Source: Trichuris trichiura | Taxonomy: Eukaryota; Nematoda; Enoplea; Trichinellida; Trichuridae | Reading direction: 5' to 3' | Assembly (NCBI GenBank): GCA_037903355.1 | Contig: JBAJFE010000018.1 | Coordinates: 1,240,001-1,304,000, forward strand | Length of the DNA stretch: 64,000 nucleotides | In this document: piece after piece, positions 24,901-38,000 of the stretch | Layout of the letters: each line of letters starts with the position of its first letter | Position numbering within the stretch: position 1 is the stretch's first letter | Program-made: the position numbers and the translations under genes | Notes under the pieces: model-generated | The model's database searches: none | Told to the model about the DNA's origin: nothing | The model's input: the letters and a program-made list of their open reading frames with translations, nothing else

Positions 24901-27900
24901 AAAAGCAACGCCAACGAGGCATCCTTTTACTGAACGTTGCGCCTTAGAAAAATGGGCGAACGGAAAAGCAAGTCGAAAAAATTAGCAAAAATGAAGAAAT
25001 GCACTCCCGTTGCCATGAGCGAAAGTTTTGCTTGCAAGAAAGAGCCGCGTTAAAACATACCGCATTGCGCAAACGCGCTCACCTTTTTCATCTTAAATAA
25101 AGCATTATCTAAGCGGACGAAAATACATTACTTCTTAAAGCAGCAGTTGCCTTCGCATTTCCTGTTTTCGCTGGTTAGGCGTTTTTTGCACCTTTGCATT
25201 GCGTGCAAGAACGAACAATTGAGAGCTAGTTAATAAACAAGCAACTGCGACCTACCTATATGTACAATTTGCATAAAATTTGCTCCCTGAGAACCTTTGA
25301 ACACCAATGCAAAACCGATCGTTGCCCCAACGGCACTATGGGTTGTCGATACGGGAGCATGGAACACGGTAGCAATCAGGAGCCAAGCGGCTGTTCCTAC
25401 AAGGAATGGGTGCGTGTTAAAGTGAACCATTAATCTGTGTATTAGGAATGCCAACGTTTGGGTGATTAAAATATTCAGACGATACTGCACAGAAGAACCC
25501 CAATTAAGGCTGAAAAATTCGAAATATTTTACACTTGCAAGAAGTTACCAAGAAGACATACAGTCAACTAATGGCACAGCTAACCTGGTTCAACAAGCCC
25601 ACAAAAAAATAATAATAATAATAATAATAAAACGACTTCTCGAAAGAAACAACCAATTGCTGGAGCTTTACTGACGTTCGTTTTTGCTGAAAAGAAAAAG
25701 TTGAACTAGTCTAAATCGCATGAACATATTTCTTTTACAACCAAAAATAGTTCAGTCTGCGTCCGTCAGAACCTTTAGCTCGAAAGTGACTTTGCTTAAG
25801 GTCATATTAGTCCGCGACGCACCATCAGTCAACAGCTGCAAGCGCTGCTGCAAAAAAATTTCCATATCTGCTCAATTCCCCAAGAGGACGCACCCACTTG
25901 GCGTAGCATAACATACGACATCGCTAACACGCCACGAATGCCCAAACTACCGGTAGTCACAAACAATTTTTCGTCATGCAATCATTCTACTTCCGCATTA
26001 TGTTTATTGGGGCTAAAATAAGCCGCATGCAAAAATAAACTTTTCAAAACAAATACCGGAAATCCAGCAAGCTGTTGTCAGCGGCTGGTTTTTAAAGAAC
26101 TGACGTCAACTACGACGGAAGTTGAGTTATACCACTAACGCCATCTTGCCTATGCCAAGTAGAAGATAAGTAGGAGGGAAGAAATAAGCGTCGGCAAATT
26201 ACGATGTCTTTACAATCTTCTCTCCAGTTCCTGCTTAGTATGCAAAAAAGTTAGAAGCTAATATACGCCGGCTCTCCCTTCCCTTTGGTGATAGTATACC
26301 GCCCCTACTTTTGTGAACGACAGCTTAGCAACAATGAAAAAGTCAGACTCGCCTATCAGAACGCCCAGCTCGCCAAGCATAAATTCTAATGAAGTGTACT
26401 GTGTGCACGCGTATAAGGTCTCGTTGTTGTTGGATACCACTGTGCTATTTGTCGCATTGTCCGGCAGACATTTGCTTGGTTCCACTAGTTCGTACGCATT
26501 CGTGGCATTATTGTAAACGCTATAAACACTGTACACGTCCACATTGACAATGTTCTTTCGCATCGTCTCCGTAACTCTGTAGCCTAAAAAAATATTCAAA
26601 AACATCACTAAGCGCCTTGGCATGTTGGGATGGCCAGGCGCGGAGAAAAGCCGAAGCGCCTACGCAAAGGGACCATTTATGGTAATTCGACAAGAGCGTA
26701 AGAAATTTAATTTTCGCCCCGACCAGTTTATTCGATCGAAATAGCGCCTTATTGGCCATTATCCTATTTTACAAAAAAAAAAGAAGAGAATCAAAGCTAT
26801 GCCGGTAAGACTGGCTGGACGTAATACAGTAAGAAAGCATATCCACCTGCTTTCACTCTATTTGAACAGTTCTTAACGGAGTGATTTAAAGCGCTGAACG
26901 ATGCTGCCAGCCTGAGATGGCGACACTAAATGATTACTTATGTAAATTATTGGATTCCGCCATCGCCTTGACGCAGACGAAGATGTTACTCGCTACTTTC
27001 AGCTCGTTGCACGTGTTGAGCTTACAATTTCTTGTAGCGAGAGAGAAAGAGGAAAGAGAGATAAGAGTGTTACGCCACGTGACGTCATTCCTTAAAAGAT
27101 TTAAGAGAATGGCCAAACTGAGCCTTTCTGGACTTTGCGCGTCGACAATGCCGGCTGTCGGCTGCAGAGAAATGGCATACTTAAAATTCAACCAACAACA
27201 TGGCAACATTACTTGCTCGACTATATGCTTTGCATAATTGAAAATTACGCTTCTCTTGAAGAGTTGAGATTTAATAGCGCGGAGAAGCTTAAGCAACTAG
27301 CTCGCTCCATTTTGAGCATTAAGTTCTCAGGTTGCCATTGGACGATGGGTAATTACGGATACAACTTTAACAACGACAGTGTGTGAGTGCGCGCGCGCCT
27401 ATGACTCATAGGAGCACATGAGCCAATTTGTTAACTGGAACAATTTCGTTTTCAGTGTCCACTAATAGTGAACAATAAATTTATTCAAATTTTTTACGCT
27501 AAGCGCGGCCGAGATATTGATTTTGGAGAAGATATTCAAACGTTGGGCATAAATCGAATCCGCGACGTTTTAGTTCAATCGTAACATATCATTTGACAAT
27601 GTTAGGAAGTCGGCATTTCACGCTGCCTTGAAGTGGACTAAATTTTAATGTCCATTAACGTGACTCGTAAAATTAGCAATTATTCATTCAGTTCAATTAT
27701 CAGTTCATTTATCGTTGAAGGAGGATTTGTTTGTCAAGAGAAGAAAGAGTGCGGAATGGATCAATAGGCTCTCACTTGACCGGAGCTTAAAGTGAATGAG
27801 AAAAAATGTGCAAACCTTCCGAGTGGTGACGACGATCAATGGGAGCTTGAAATCTCAATGCGGAAAAGTATTCCCCACTTCATAGCAACTTGTAACAAAG

Positions 27901-29364
27901 AGACAACATATACACACAAACGCGCGCTAGACGGCAGATCCAACTGCCGCTGCTTTTGGTATGAAAAAAAAACAAAAGACCAAAACACACTCATTAACTG
28001 AAAGAGCAATCGAACTTTACGCCGAGTTTATGACACTGCTTATGCGACTGGCGCCTTCAGGACAACGGAAACGTTACGGGACAGCGTAAAGCGCCCCTAT
28101 AAAACTAAGCTAATTCAAACAATGCTCCTCCCCAACAACTGAGATGACGTCAAATAAAAGTCTAAACTTTTCTTACTGTATAATTGTGATTCGGTTCTCA
28201 AATACGTTCGGCTTTCGATAAAACCGTCAATAATTGGATAAACAAACAACAGTCGAGGCAGACATTTTTTTGACGGATCAAAGCGAGCTTAATTCGATTG
28301 AAAATATTGGGCGGTCCGAAGATTGGACTTCGAGCGAGGAAAAATGTTTTTCCCAACGGGCTCGGCGGGGTGCCCAATGCCAATTAGGGGCAGATGGGAA
28401 ACGAGTGAACGCGTTTGGACAAGTTGTCACGAAAGCTTGCATCGGAGTTTGGAAGGCCACCTGATTGCCGGGGCAAATCAAAGCGATTGGAACATGTACT
28501 GCGACAGGGATTGTCTAATAAGATGAATACCCAAAAAGCTTGTTGAAATCAATAAAACAGCTGCGTCTTCGTCAACAGCTAATCAAGCGAACCTGAGAAG
28601 AGCTGGAGAGAAACGCATCGTTCAAGAATTCGGTGAAACTTGTTGCCTCTGGAAACTCTTAAAGCTCCAAAGCCCTAATCGCTGCATATCGATCACACCT
28701 TGTCCAATTGGCTTAATGATCGAAGTTATGCTATCATTTCCACTTTGACAGAAGCTCAGCTTCTGGAACCTTCATTTTAATAGACTGTCGTTGCTAATAA
28801 GAACTGTTCGACCAGAGGAGCAGAGGTAGAACCTGTTAGACATTAATAAAATTAATGACTACGTAAAGTCAAAACTACGCATGGAATAAAGCGCACATAA
28901 TTCGATGCGAAGTTGTCGTTACTCAGTTCGCAAAACGTTTGAATTGTTCGGAAGCCATAGATACTGGAAACGAGAATGAAAAAATGCCAATCGACTCTAT
29001 GGTGAAGAAGTGGAATTATAACCAAACAATTCCTTCAAGACTTAATGAATTTAGCGTGGAGTCACTGTTTACTGTTTTGTGAAAATATACGTAAATAAAA
29101 GGGTCTTTTTGGTCGCTTACAATTTCTGGGATTACAAGGTGGAATAAAGGAATACGTACCTAGCATACCGGCACCGACCGTTTCGAATACCGTAGCCAAA
29201 AGGTAGGCTTGCCACAGCTTTAGCACCTTTGCTCCAACAACGGTACCATAACTGTTAGCGCAGTCGTTGGCTCCCATTCCAAATGCAACAAAGAAAGCGA
29301 CAACAAATGCAACGTACTGAAGCCATTCAACCGTCTGCTGCCAATTGGGAGCGTACTCTAACAT
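21973..29364 (-). CDS. SLC20/PiT-type sodium-dependent phosphate transporter
   Basis: Imports phosphate with sodium at the plasma membrane. Twelve exons (high to low): 29364-29160, 26583-26353, 25396-25256, 24676-24591, 24537-24441, 24367-24248, 24181-24084, 24023-23966, 23783-23680, 22682-22576, 22462-22268, 22216-21973. They give 561 residues. The two inverted PiT signatures are present: GANDCANSYGTVVGAKVL (residues 31-48) and HGSNDTANAVGPLVA (about 410-424). Other landmarks are PVSTTHSAVGATIGFALV, EDPFASSLRMLPVFYF, and near the end IPISTTHCAVGAVVCVGWMR and the terminal helix SWLLITNIH. A hydrophilic cytoplasmic loop (exons 7-9) separates the halves. The exon 9/10 boundary (23680/22682) is the least certain. 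The 26353/25396 junction needs a GC donor (ATAG/GCGAGT). Intron 1 is 2.6 kb. An acceptor-like TCTTTTTTAG ends 16 bp before the ATG. Confidence 0.92.
26584..29159. other. Large first intron of the phosphate transporter
   Basis: Open frames on both strands around 26917-27386 and 28198-28526 show no domain, and overlapping frames of similar length on opposite strands argue against coding. No nested gene or RNA recognised. Confidence 0.5.
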
Positions 29365-31755
29365 TCTAGCGCAAAGTCACCTAAAAAAGAGCCATGTCTT
29401 ATGGAAACTCCACTATAGGCGCAATACAATCCAACGAGAAGATAATCACCACTACGTTACTGCCGCGGACCGGCGCAAACGAATAGGCAACCGTACCCAC
29501 GCCCGTTCGTACCTAAGCGTCCATACTTATACTGTGCCTTGAATTTGCCCTTGGACATTTGGCACCTTGACCAAATAGCCCAACGACAGGACACGTTGGC
29601 CACTTGCGGTGGTGCTTAATTTTAATAAAACAATTTTTAAAGTCCACATTACCCAGTCGGGGGAGTTTACAAAATTTTAAATAGCAGTCAAAGGCAGCCA
29701 ACCACCTGCGCTGCGCTATTTACGAAATTATGGCCAAGCGCAGCTTTTCAAGCGCGCCAGTCGCTTATTCAGAGGATCAATAATAAAGCACTTAGTCACT
29801 GCGGCAAAAAAATTTTCGCCTTCCTTCGAAAAACGCGCTTGGAAATATTTTAAAGTTATTCACCGAGTCTACAGGCGAAAATGACCAGCGCGAATGATTG
29901 CTATTACCAGCTGGTGAAAGGAGAAAACTTCGACGGCGGAAATACCGTCAGCAAGTCATAAACGCCAAACATGGAGTGAATCAGTCTGCGTAAGCAAATA
30001 TTGCAACAGCGATTTGACGAAGGGGCAAATAGTCTCCTGAACTGTCGAAGCACCGCATAATTAAATTAATCTGCAATAGTGGGGAAAATCTTTATTAGAA
30101 TATTAATTAGATGATGATTCCTATCAAACTGTTGGGAAAATGAAAGCAAAATATGCTACGTTTCTTTGGCACCATTAGCTCGCGTGAAGCGTGGCAATTC
30201 TTTTGCACACACCTAACAAAAAGCGGCGCGAGAAAAATATTCCAAAAACGCATCTTCTATAAAGCTAGTAGATTTATAGCTTTGCTTTGGTAAAGCATTG
30301 CGCCTACCCCAAGCGATCCTACCGTGCGCGGACAAAAAGTCCAAATGGTAACGTCTTTTGCCTAACGCGAACGAACGCGATGCGTAATTCCAAAGTATCG
30401 TCGAACAGCTATTGAGAATATGGAAACTACCGAAAAAGGTTCACGCTTACTGTGCAAACAATCATGGATATATGGATAAAGGCGGCCGCAACTTCGCTGT
30501 CTGTTTTGATACGCCGTGGCCGGCTGATCACCCCCTTGTCAACTGTTTTCTTGCACATCTCTGCAAGCATTTTCTTTGGGACACTGCCGGGCTGTCGTCC
30601 TTTTTTCCTACAAAGCGTTCGGGCAGTTATCCCCTGCGGAAATAAAATGATTTTCAGGTAAGTAGACTTACAGAAACCTTTCGAGGACAATCCAAACCTT
30701 CTAAGGCGAAACTGCGATGCCCTATGCTGTTCGTAGGTGTTCATATTGCTGTCCGAGCAACTTGTTTTGGAAGTAAACCTTTTAGGGAGAAGTTTTTGCG
30801 CAATTACCGTACTAGAAACTGTGCTACGGTTTTGCATTAGGGAAACTATTTAGCTCCCCGAAACCTATGCCGCTTGAAGATGGCATTTATTGCTTGTACA
30901 AAAGCTACGCAAATCAATTAGCTTTTTTTCAAAAGGCCTATCAAACATTACCGTCTTTTGTTGTTCATTTCTACGGTGCGCACTTTTCCGTAGTCCGACT
31001 TGTAACGTCGGCGTTGTAATCTTTCCTTGCATTTCTAAAGCTTGAAAGAATAAAAATCTGACTGTTTTAATAAATGTAAGCACTTTTTGTAGCCTAACTG
31101 TAGCGTTATAATTTCGTGCCGGGCAAAAGTGCTCATCCTTCTCAAACGTTGATCGACGTGACGCGTTTACAGTCATACCGCGTCGATCTTCACGCAATAA
31201 ATTTGTTATCAAAAAAGACAGACCAACATAATTGTTTCTGCGTATATAGTAAACAGGAAATATGCAAATTTGAACTTAAATGCTTTTCCAATGAAGTTGT
31301 TATTTTTCTTTTCGTTATTTTCGCAATTGAAACTCTTTTAGTAGTTGCTTTTTGTTACTGCGCTCCAGGAATTGTTCGCTGACGTTGTAAATGATTTGCA
31401 GGTACTCTAAACTTGCTTCAGACAGTTTAAAGAAGGGAAACTGCTTCACTAAATTACACTTTCTCATTTCGTACACCTTTTTATCATTTGAGAAGAATAA
31501 ATTTCTTTAAAACACCGTAATCTTTTGTGTCGACTGCGAAAGTCGTCAGCCGTGGCTACTGTCGTTGGCAGTGATCGCTTCCGCCGCTGTAAACTCGGAA
31601 TATCGCTCCATTATAGGCACTTTAAATCGCATCAACTTTAAACACTTTATTCATTTCTAAGACTGCGCGGTTTGTGATACTCACTGGTGGAGTTTCGCAG
31701 TATCCGCTTGCCATTCCGGGGTGGTCTACTGATTAGGCGCAGTTTCACTTTGCAG
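29365..31755. other. Intergenic between divergent genes, nothing recognised
   Basis: The 5' flanks of PiT (minus) and of the small gene at 31798 (plus). Open frames at 30412-30837 occur on both strands with no family resemblance. Confidence 0.55.
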
Positions 31756-31797
31756 ATCTGTTGTTGAAGCTTTATTTGTTTCTGTGGTATTGCGAAT

Positions 31798-32951
31798 ATG
31801 TCTGACAAGTTGACGTGTGGCGGTTTAACCGATGGTAACCATGTTCACGATGATATGCCACTGTTATCGACTCCTGACGCCTCAGAGTGTACGAGCATCA
31901 GTTCCGCATCGCCAGATCGTTCCAGTCAAGCTGTAAGTGAACGACAGTTTTCACTAAGCTTTTTATTACGCGTATTGCTTCAATACTTCCACACGCACTT
32001 AGAGTAAAGGTCCACTCGGCTAGTTTGGTATTCTCGAGTGGTAAATTCAGGCAGCCAATTTTCTTTAGCCTATTTTGTTTGATCAAATTTGCTGTCTACA
32101 TGCCCATGTTGAGCACCCAAGGGAACGTTAGCTTCCATTGCCTATTTGAAAAATTTATTCGACGAGAACAGCTTCGACTATTGAGAACATAGAGAAAATA
32201 AGCCGCTTGACTATTTTGTCCGTGGTTAAACGCGTAGATGCTACCCCCAATGGAGCGTGCCCATATGTAGGCTTTCAAAATTGTTCAGTTAACATTTCTA
32301 AATGAATGATAAGCCATTTCCCATTCATAGTTTTTGCAAACTTCAATTTCCGAGCTGATGAGCAGCATATAAATCGAAATATTATTGAGAAAGGTAAAAG
32401 ATTATTCCTGAGCCAGCTGGCAAATGGTTGCCTAATGAGCGACCATCTTCAAGCTGTATTTCAAGTTTTTTAAAATCACTTGCACGAATATGCATTTGTA
32501 CTTGTGGTTGTAGAAAACAATTTGTATGTTATTCATTAGTGCAAATATATTTTTAAATATCCTCATCAACGTGTCGTCATTAGGACAGTGAAGAATCTAG
32601 CGACTGTTCATTGCCAATTTTGGATATGTCTAGCCCAGTCTTAAGCTCTTATGAAGACGTGATGGACTGGGAAGACAAGCAGTTTAACGATACAAGCGAA
32701 ATGACTACTCAGTCCGTTCATGGGTATTACGCAAGCAGCGAAGTAAGCTTTTACTTTTTACTTAAAACAGGTTGTATTTTAAACGTTCTCCCTAAGTAAC
32801 ATTTGTTGTTCTTGAAGGACTGGATCGATTCAGGCTACTCCACAAGCATACTTGAATCGACGGTAACATTTAAACCAAAAGCTGTGAGTGCTTTTCCTCA
32901 TTCATGTCTGACGCTTAGGCTTCAAGCAAAAGCCGAGAAAAGACAGATTAA
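31798..32951 (+). CDS. Unrecognised small acidic, serine-rich protein
   Basis: I do not recognise this protein. Four exons, 31798-31932, 32584-32742, 32818-32883 and 32919-32951, have canonical GT-AG junctions, all in phase 0, and give 130 residues. It is hydrophilic and acidic, rich in Ser, Asp and Glu, with no signal peptide or membrane segment. Segments include MSDKLTCGGLTDGNH, SSYEDVMDWEDKQFNDTSE and DWIDSGYSTSILES, and it ends SSKSREKTD. DSGYST resembles a DSGxxS/T phosphodegron, which is only suggestive. A TTTCACTTTGCAG acceptor-like site ends 42 bp before the ATG, compatible with trans-splicing. Four clean exons in one frame with no stops favour a real gene, but no homologue is recalled. 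It is likely cytoplasmic or nuclear and disordered. Confidence 0.55.
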
Positions 32952-35067
32952 CGCCGTCCAATACCGAAAAAGTCAATTGAGTCGCGGCGGGAAGCATTGC
33001 AAATGACTTGCGAAGTAGAGAACGTGGCTCCAAGTCATCATCTGCTGTAACAGAATGAATTTCTAATCGGTGCTTTCTCTTGATAACGTAAAAATTACTC
33101 CATTCCAAGCATTCCCAAAGGGCTCCATGTTAATCACTGCATTTCGAGCGTATACTTCGCCAACGCCCTTTGGCATTGCACTAAGTAGCCATTTTTGATC
33201 CTCTGTTCCAAAGGAAAGCACTGCCGCTAAAGATGAAAAGTTTGTGAGTCAACCCAAAGTTTTCATCGAGTTAACTGTCTGCTTAATTAACAAAAAGTAT
33301 TAAATGTTATTAAAGGCCTTTGGCTGAACGGTAAACCATAGTTACAAACGGAGCCGTCATACAGTTCGCAGAAAGCCTCTCGTGAACAGGGCATTAAAAT
33401 TTAATTGCACTGCCTTGTAGAGGGCATGAAGAAATTTTGAATTATGCATACACTGCCTGGCATAAGAGTAATGATGCGCAAAAAACTTTACATCCGAAGA
33501 AAACAGAACTAACCTATGAAACATCAAGGCAAATACAGTCAGATGCAAAACTACGCTGCAAAAGTAGACAAAATGCAGATATACGCGTCAGGAGTAGATA
33601 AGATTCGACAAAACAAAGAAATGACGTTAGTCAAACCAAATAAAATTGCGTAAGATAGCAAAATTAAAGCAAATAGCAATGGGTTATATAACTGGCTTTC
33701 ATTGAAGCAGTAGATCGGTTCAATGCATGCATCAATCGATTAGTTTTATTTACACGCAAACGCTGCTTCGCCTTTAACTGGACAAAAATGTATTGAACCC
33801 CGCTGCAAAGTGGAAGAGGTCGCTGCAACTTTAGGTTTTCAATTCAAAAATTGTATTCACTTTTTCAATTGGCACTGCAAGAATACATTTTTCGATAATG
33901 CATTCTGCTTACCTACTTATCACTAGTATTCTGTAGCAAATATACTTGCGCAACAGCGGACGACCATTCTTCATGTCTGCCTGCCAGAACAGCGGAGAAA
34001 ACTTCTTCTTTTCGAGAAAAATACGTTGCTTGTCTTACGCGTATATTAATACTGTATCCGTCTGTCGACGTAAAATACGCAAATGGAAGCCAATATGTTT
34101 AATCAGAAATGCGAATGCAACTTGAACAGAATGAAGAATTTCGTGCAGCTTTGAAAGAGGAATAATTAACAAACTAATAAGGCAATTATTTACATTTTCT
34201 ACAATCTTTTTTTCAAAAAAAATTAAGCCATATGCAAATTTTCATTCTATTAGGTTGCTTGTAGGATTGCCAAACTTGTCAACCCTTACGCTAACGGCGG
34301 TTCTATGCGCAAAATGCTTTACCGGTAAAATCTATGCCTGGACAAATATGTGCCTCGTCCGGAGGCGGTTTCACTCGGGAACTGGAGTAGCGTAGCACCT
34401 TTGCAATGTATCCATTGTCGTCTTGTTGATGTTGCTATTTTACGCTCCTACTTGCAACAGTCCTATTAAGGGGTGGACAGAGAAAGAAATTTAAATCCTC
34501 GCTATAAATGTGAATTCTTTTTTGGCTCAGCGTTAAAGGGGCAACTGTTCGTCAATAGGCGGCTGCTTGCGCGACGTTGCTGGTCACCAAACGCAAGTGT
34601 TTGCCTGCTTCACTGTCTCCTATTTGTTCAAACTGCGCTGAAGTCCATTGAAGTCGGTGAGTCGTCTCTTTGACAAACAACTGCATTGACAAAGGCTATC
34701 TAAAAAATTTAGCCGCTCTGCCTCGATGATACCTCGTCGAATTTCCCAAAGCGAACTGCGTCCGCAGCGTTCTTCCTTTGCGTTTGGACAGCCAGCGCAA
34801 CAGTGGGTACGGCAAAACTTTTTTTTTCCTTCGCTTCTTGTTAATAGCGGCTTATCGTTTTCTTAAATCGTTCGATAGAAAAAGAGGCGCCAATTGCATT
34901 GCGACTGCGCGACTTTCCTTCCGGCAGATTTTTGAATTCTTTGCCCAACATTCAGCAGCCACAGCTAACAATACGCCAAAGCTCTAGTTGCTAAAGATCT
35001 TTATTAACATGCGCGTTATTTTCCCGATTAGAATTTACGTATTGTGTGTTGACTTAGGTGACAGCTC

Positions 35068-35090
35068 TAAGCCTAAGCCTAAGCCTAAGC
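35068..35090. repeat. Interstitial telomere-like repeat (TAAGCC)n
   Basis: TAA followed by three GCCTAA units and GC. GCCTAA is the complement of TTAGGC, the canonical nematode telomere unit. It is short and inside unique sequence, so it is interstitial. Confidence 0.8.
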
Positions 35091-38000
35091 TTTGAAGAAC
35101 AAAATAGTTTGACTTTACGCATCCCTTCTTGACGCAAAGGATTTGACGCCTCTGATTATTCGGTCTTATTAACGTTTCTATACAAAGAACACGTTAACTT
35201 TGGTCAATGGCAAAATTTCTTGCGACAAGTTATTAATAGAAGTCAGTCCGCTATTAGCGAAGCGGCATAGTCGTCTAAGCATTTTTTTCGTAGCGTTTTA
35301 GCCTTACTGGTGCAATTCGAAAGTCTCAGAGCATTTGTTGGCCATTGTACGTTTTGTTACGGAGCAGAATAAAATCACATTTGGTTCGGCTGTACGCTGA
35401 CGGAAAAGTTGGCTTTTTTGCCCGCTGCTGCCGGCCAAAGATAGCAGCAGGTTAGCGTTGCGATGACTCATTGTTATTCCTTGAAATGTTGGGCGCTTTT
35501 TCAAACCTTTGTGGCGGGCGAAACTGCCCAAAGTTATTTTTGCGAGTTTGTTGTCATCTCTCGATGATAGGCACAGGAAATGCAAAAGTTGTTCCGAAAG
35601 TTTAAAACTGACGGTACTCTTCTAGCAGAAGGCATCGTCGTTGCTGTGGTTGCCAGCGATTCACAGTTCCATGCGGGAAAGAAAGCAACGATAAATTTCG
35701 GGATTCGCCTGCAAAGTTGTTTCTTCCATTTGGACTAAGAGTTAAGCGTACGAGCTTTCCCCTGTCATATAATCGTCGTGACTGATCATTGTGTAGTAAG
35801 TGATTTCCTGTAATTGATCCTTTACGCGCTTACTGGCTTACGCTAAATACCCTACGGGAATTCGACCGCGAAACGGAGCTAAGTGAACTTAGCTTGACAT
35901 CGTGCTGCGAACCGGTGATTTTCAGCTAACTTATGTCACGTTTGCCCGTTATTTTTTCTTACCACCAATCATTCATCGCATACTATTCATTTCCCTACTA
36001 AAAATGCTACCAAAGTACTTAGTTAAGAATGTGTTTTCTCGTATAAATGAGTCGGCGTCGCGGCAAAGCTGTTTGCGCTGCTTTAGTCCATCGGTTGGCT
36101 TTGAAATCTGGTTTCTGCAAATGATTGATCATTAGCGGCTGTTTAACAATTTCAACCTTAACTCAAACGGTTGGAATTGCCGTTGTCAACGGGCGCGATG
36201 AACAATCACAAAGTAAGTCAAAATTAGGCAAGCCGAGCTGCTCACTGACTTCCCAAGCAGCCTTCATGGAAGCAACGGACCGCAAAATTACCATTCCATT
36301 GTCAGGTCTTCGGGAACCGCTCTAAAGCACGCGCACAGTATTAGTAGTTTTGCTACCTTGCGGGCGGGCGAAGAAAATATCTGCCCAAAAAACCAACTCG
36401 TTCGACTGCTACTTCCACTTTGTTTTTTTTTGAAGGGCGCTCTCTTCAACGTCGGAATTTACGATAGGAAAGCTTGGCAAAAACATCTCGGTGTTTGTAG
36501 TAGAAATGACGGAATATTTGGGCCATTACGTCATCCAGGAATGCTTAAAAACTTATGATGTGGCAGTGAGCTGCTGCGGTTGCTTCACTACGACATACGG
36601 TCTCTTTTAATATTCTGTAGTTTGTAGAGCAATATACCCGCGGGACTTTACGTCGCCCAGTGCGTCGACTATGGGACGATTTATGTCCTTAGGTCGAAGT
36701 AGTTGTATGATAACGCCTCCATCTGTGTCTAGACTGGCGTTGAGTTTTTATCTTACGTCATCGAGTAGAAGGTTTGATTTTATACTACTGTCAGGTACAT
36801 GCATGCCTTTTCGAGGAGAACTCATATCTTCCGCGTTTACGCAGAGTCTGCGTGAGACTAGCTTGTTCCTAATTACACAACAGACGTGCATGTATTCGTT
36901 AAGAGAGGGTAGGTTTTTCTACATTAATGTTAATTGTTATTGTATTATTTCTACCATGCAATTCGCTTCCTGCCAACAGTTGGTGTGCTAGTCAAGGTCA
37001 AAATACATTTCTTACGTCGTCTAAGTTTTGCAGGAAACCTACGGGTCGTTTCTGCCCGCAGAGACAGTTGTAGCTGTCAGCCAAAGTTTCCCTACGAGGT
37101 TGGAAATCGTTTTAATTAAAACCGAATGGCGGCCTCCTAACTTGGCAATGAATTCAAGGCAGTTTGAACTCTGAACAGCAGCTCTGCTAGCCGATCGGCT
37201 TCGCAGAGGGTTTCGTACTCTAAAGGAACCAAATATCTTTTCGACTTCGTGCCAGAAGTATAAGCGAACATTAGAGCTGGTTGCTGGCCCAGTTTCCGGC
37301 TGGTTTTTAAGTTTTTAACGGACCATTTGGGATTCCCCGACGCAAAAAATCGTACAGCGACATCAATGGCGCCGACGACAAGTCGCTGTTAAACTGTCCA
37401 GTATGTCTGGAGGCCGCTGGAAGCTTACGAGCGACAGAAAGTTCCAAGCAATAAACAGCCTTACCCGCCTTCATGTTAGTATTTCTTTTTTTGCTTAACT
37501 GGTGACGTTGTAATCATTTTAAGTATTCCTAAAAAAGCTATTATTAATAACGAGTCAAGTCAGGATCTCGTTTTTAAATTTTATTAGAAGTTTACGTTGT
37601 TCTTATACCAGCGTTAAAGCAAGGAATTTGGTAGACACTGAATCGCTTGTGTTCTCGCTGTTTCGACGCTTCAAAAAGTCAAAATATAAAATTGCAGGTC
37701 AGCTAAGTTCCAGCGCTTTTCCATGAATATTTGAAGTCATGTAATTGTGCTGTTGAAATTTATCCGAAGCGAATTTCGAGTCTCAGCTACGCGTATGCTT
37801 CATAACGTTGAAGCCAACTTGTCTCTCATCACCGAAAGGAAGCTCGCGTCTTGTTCTTGCCATCGATGATGCTTGAATGGGGCTTTTCGTTGTCCATCGT
37901 TTCAATTTACTTTGTAATATCTTATCCGAACTTTTGGTCGATGTTTTGTTAATGTCAAGGTCGTTCTTGTCACCTGTAAGCGCCAGGCTTCTGCTTCCGT

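Noticed and set aside
26917..27386. Overlapping open frames on both strands inside PiT intron 1
   Set aside because: No domain, no splice signals, and both strands equally open.
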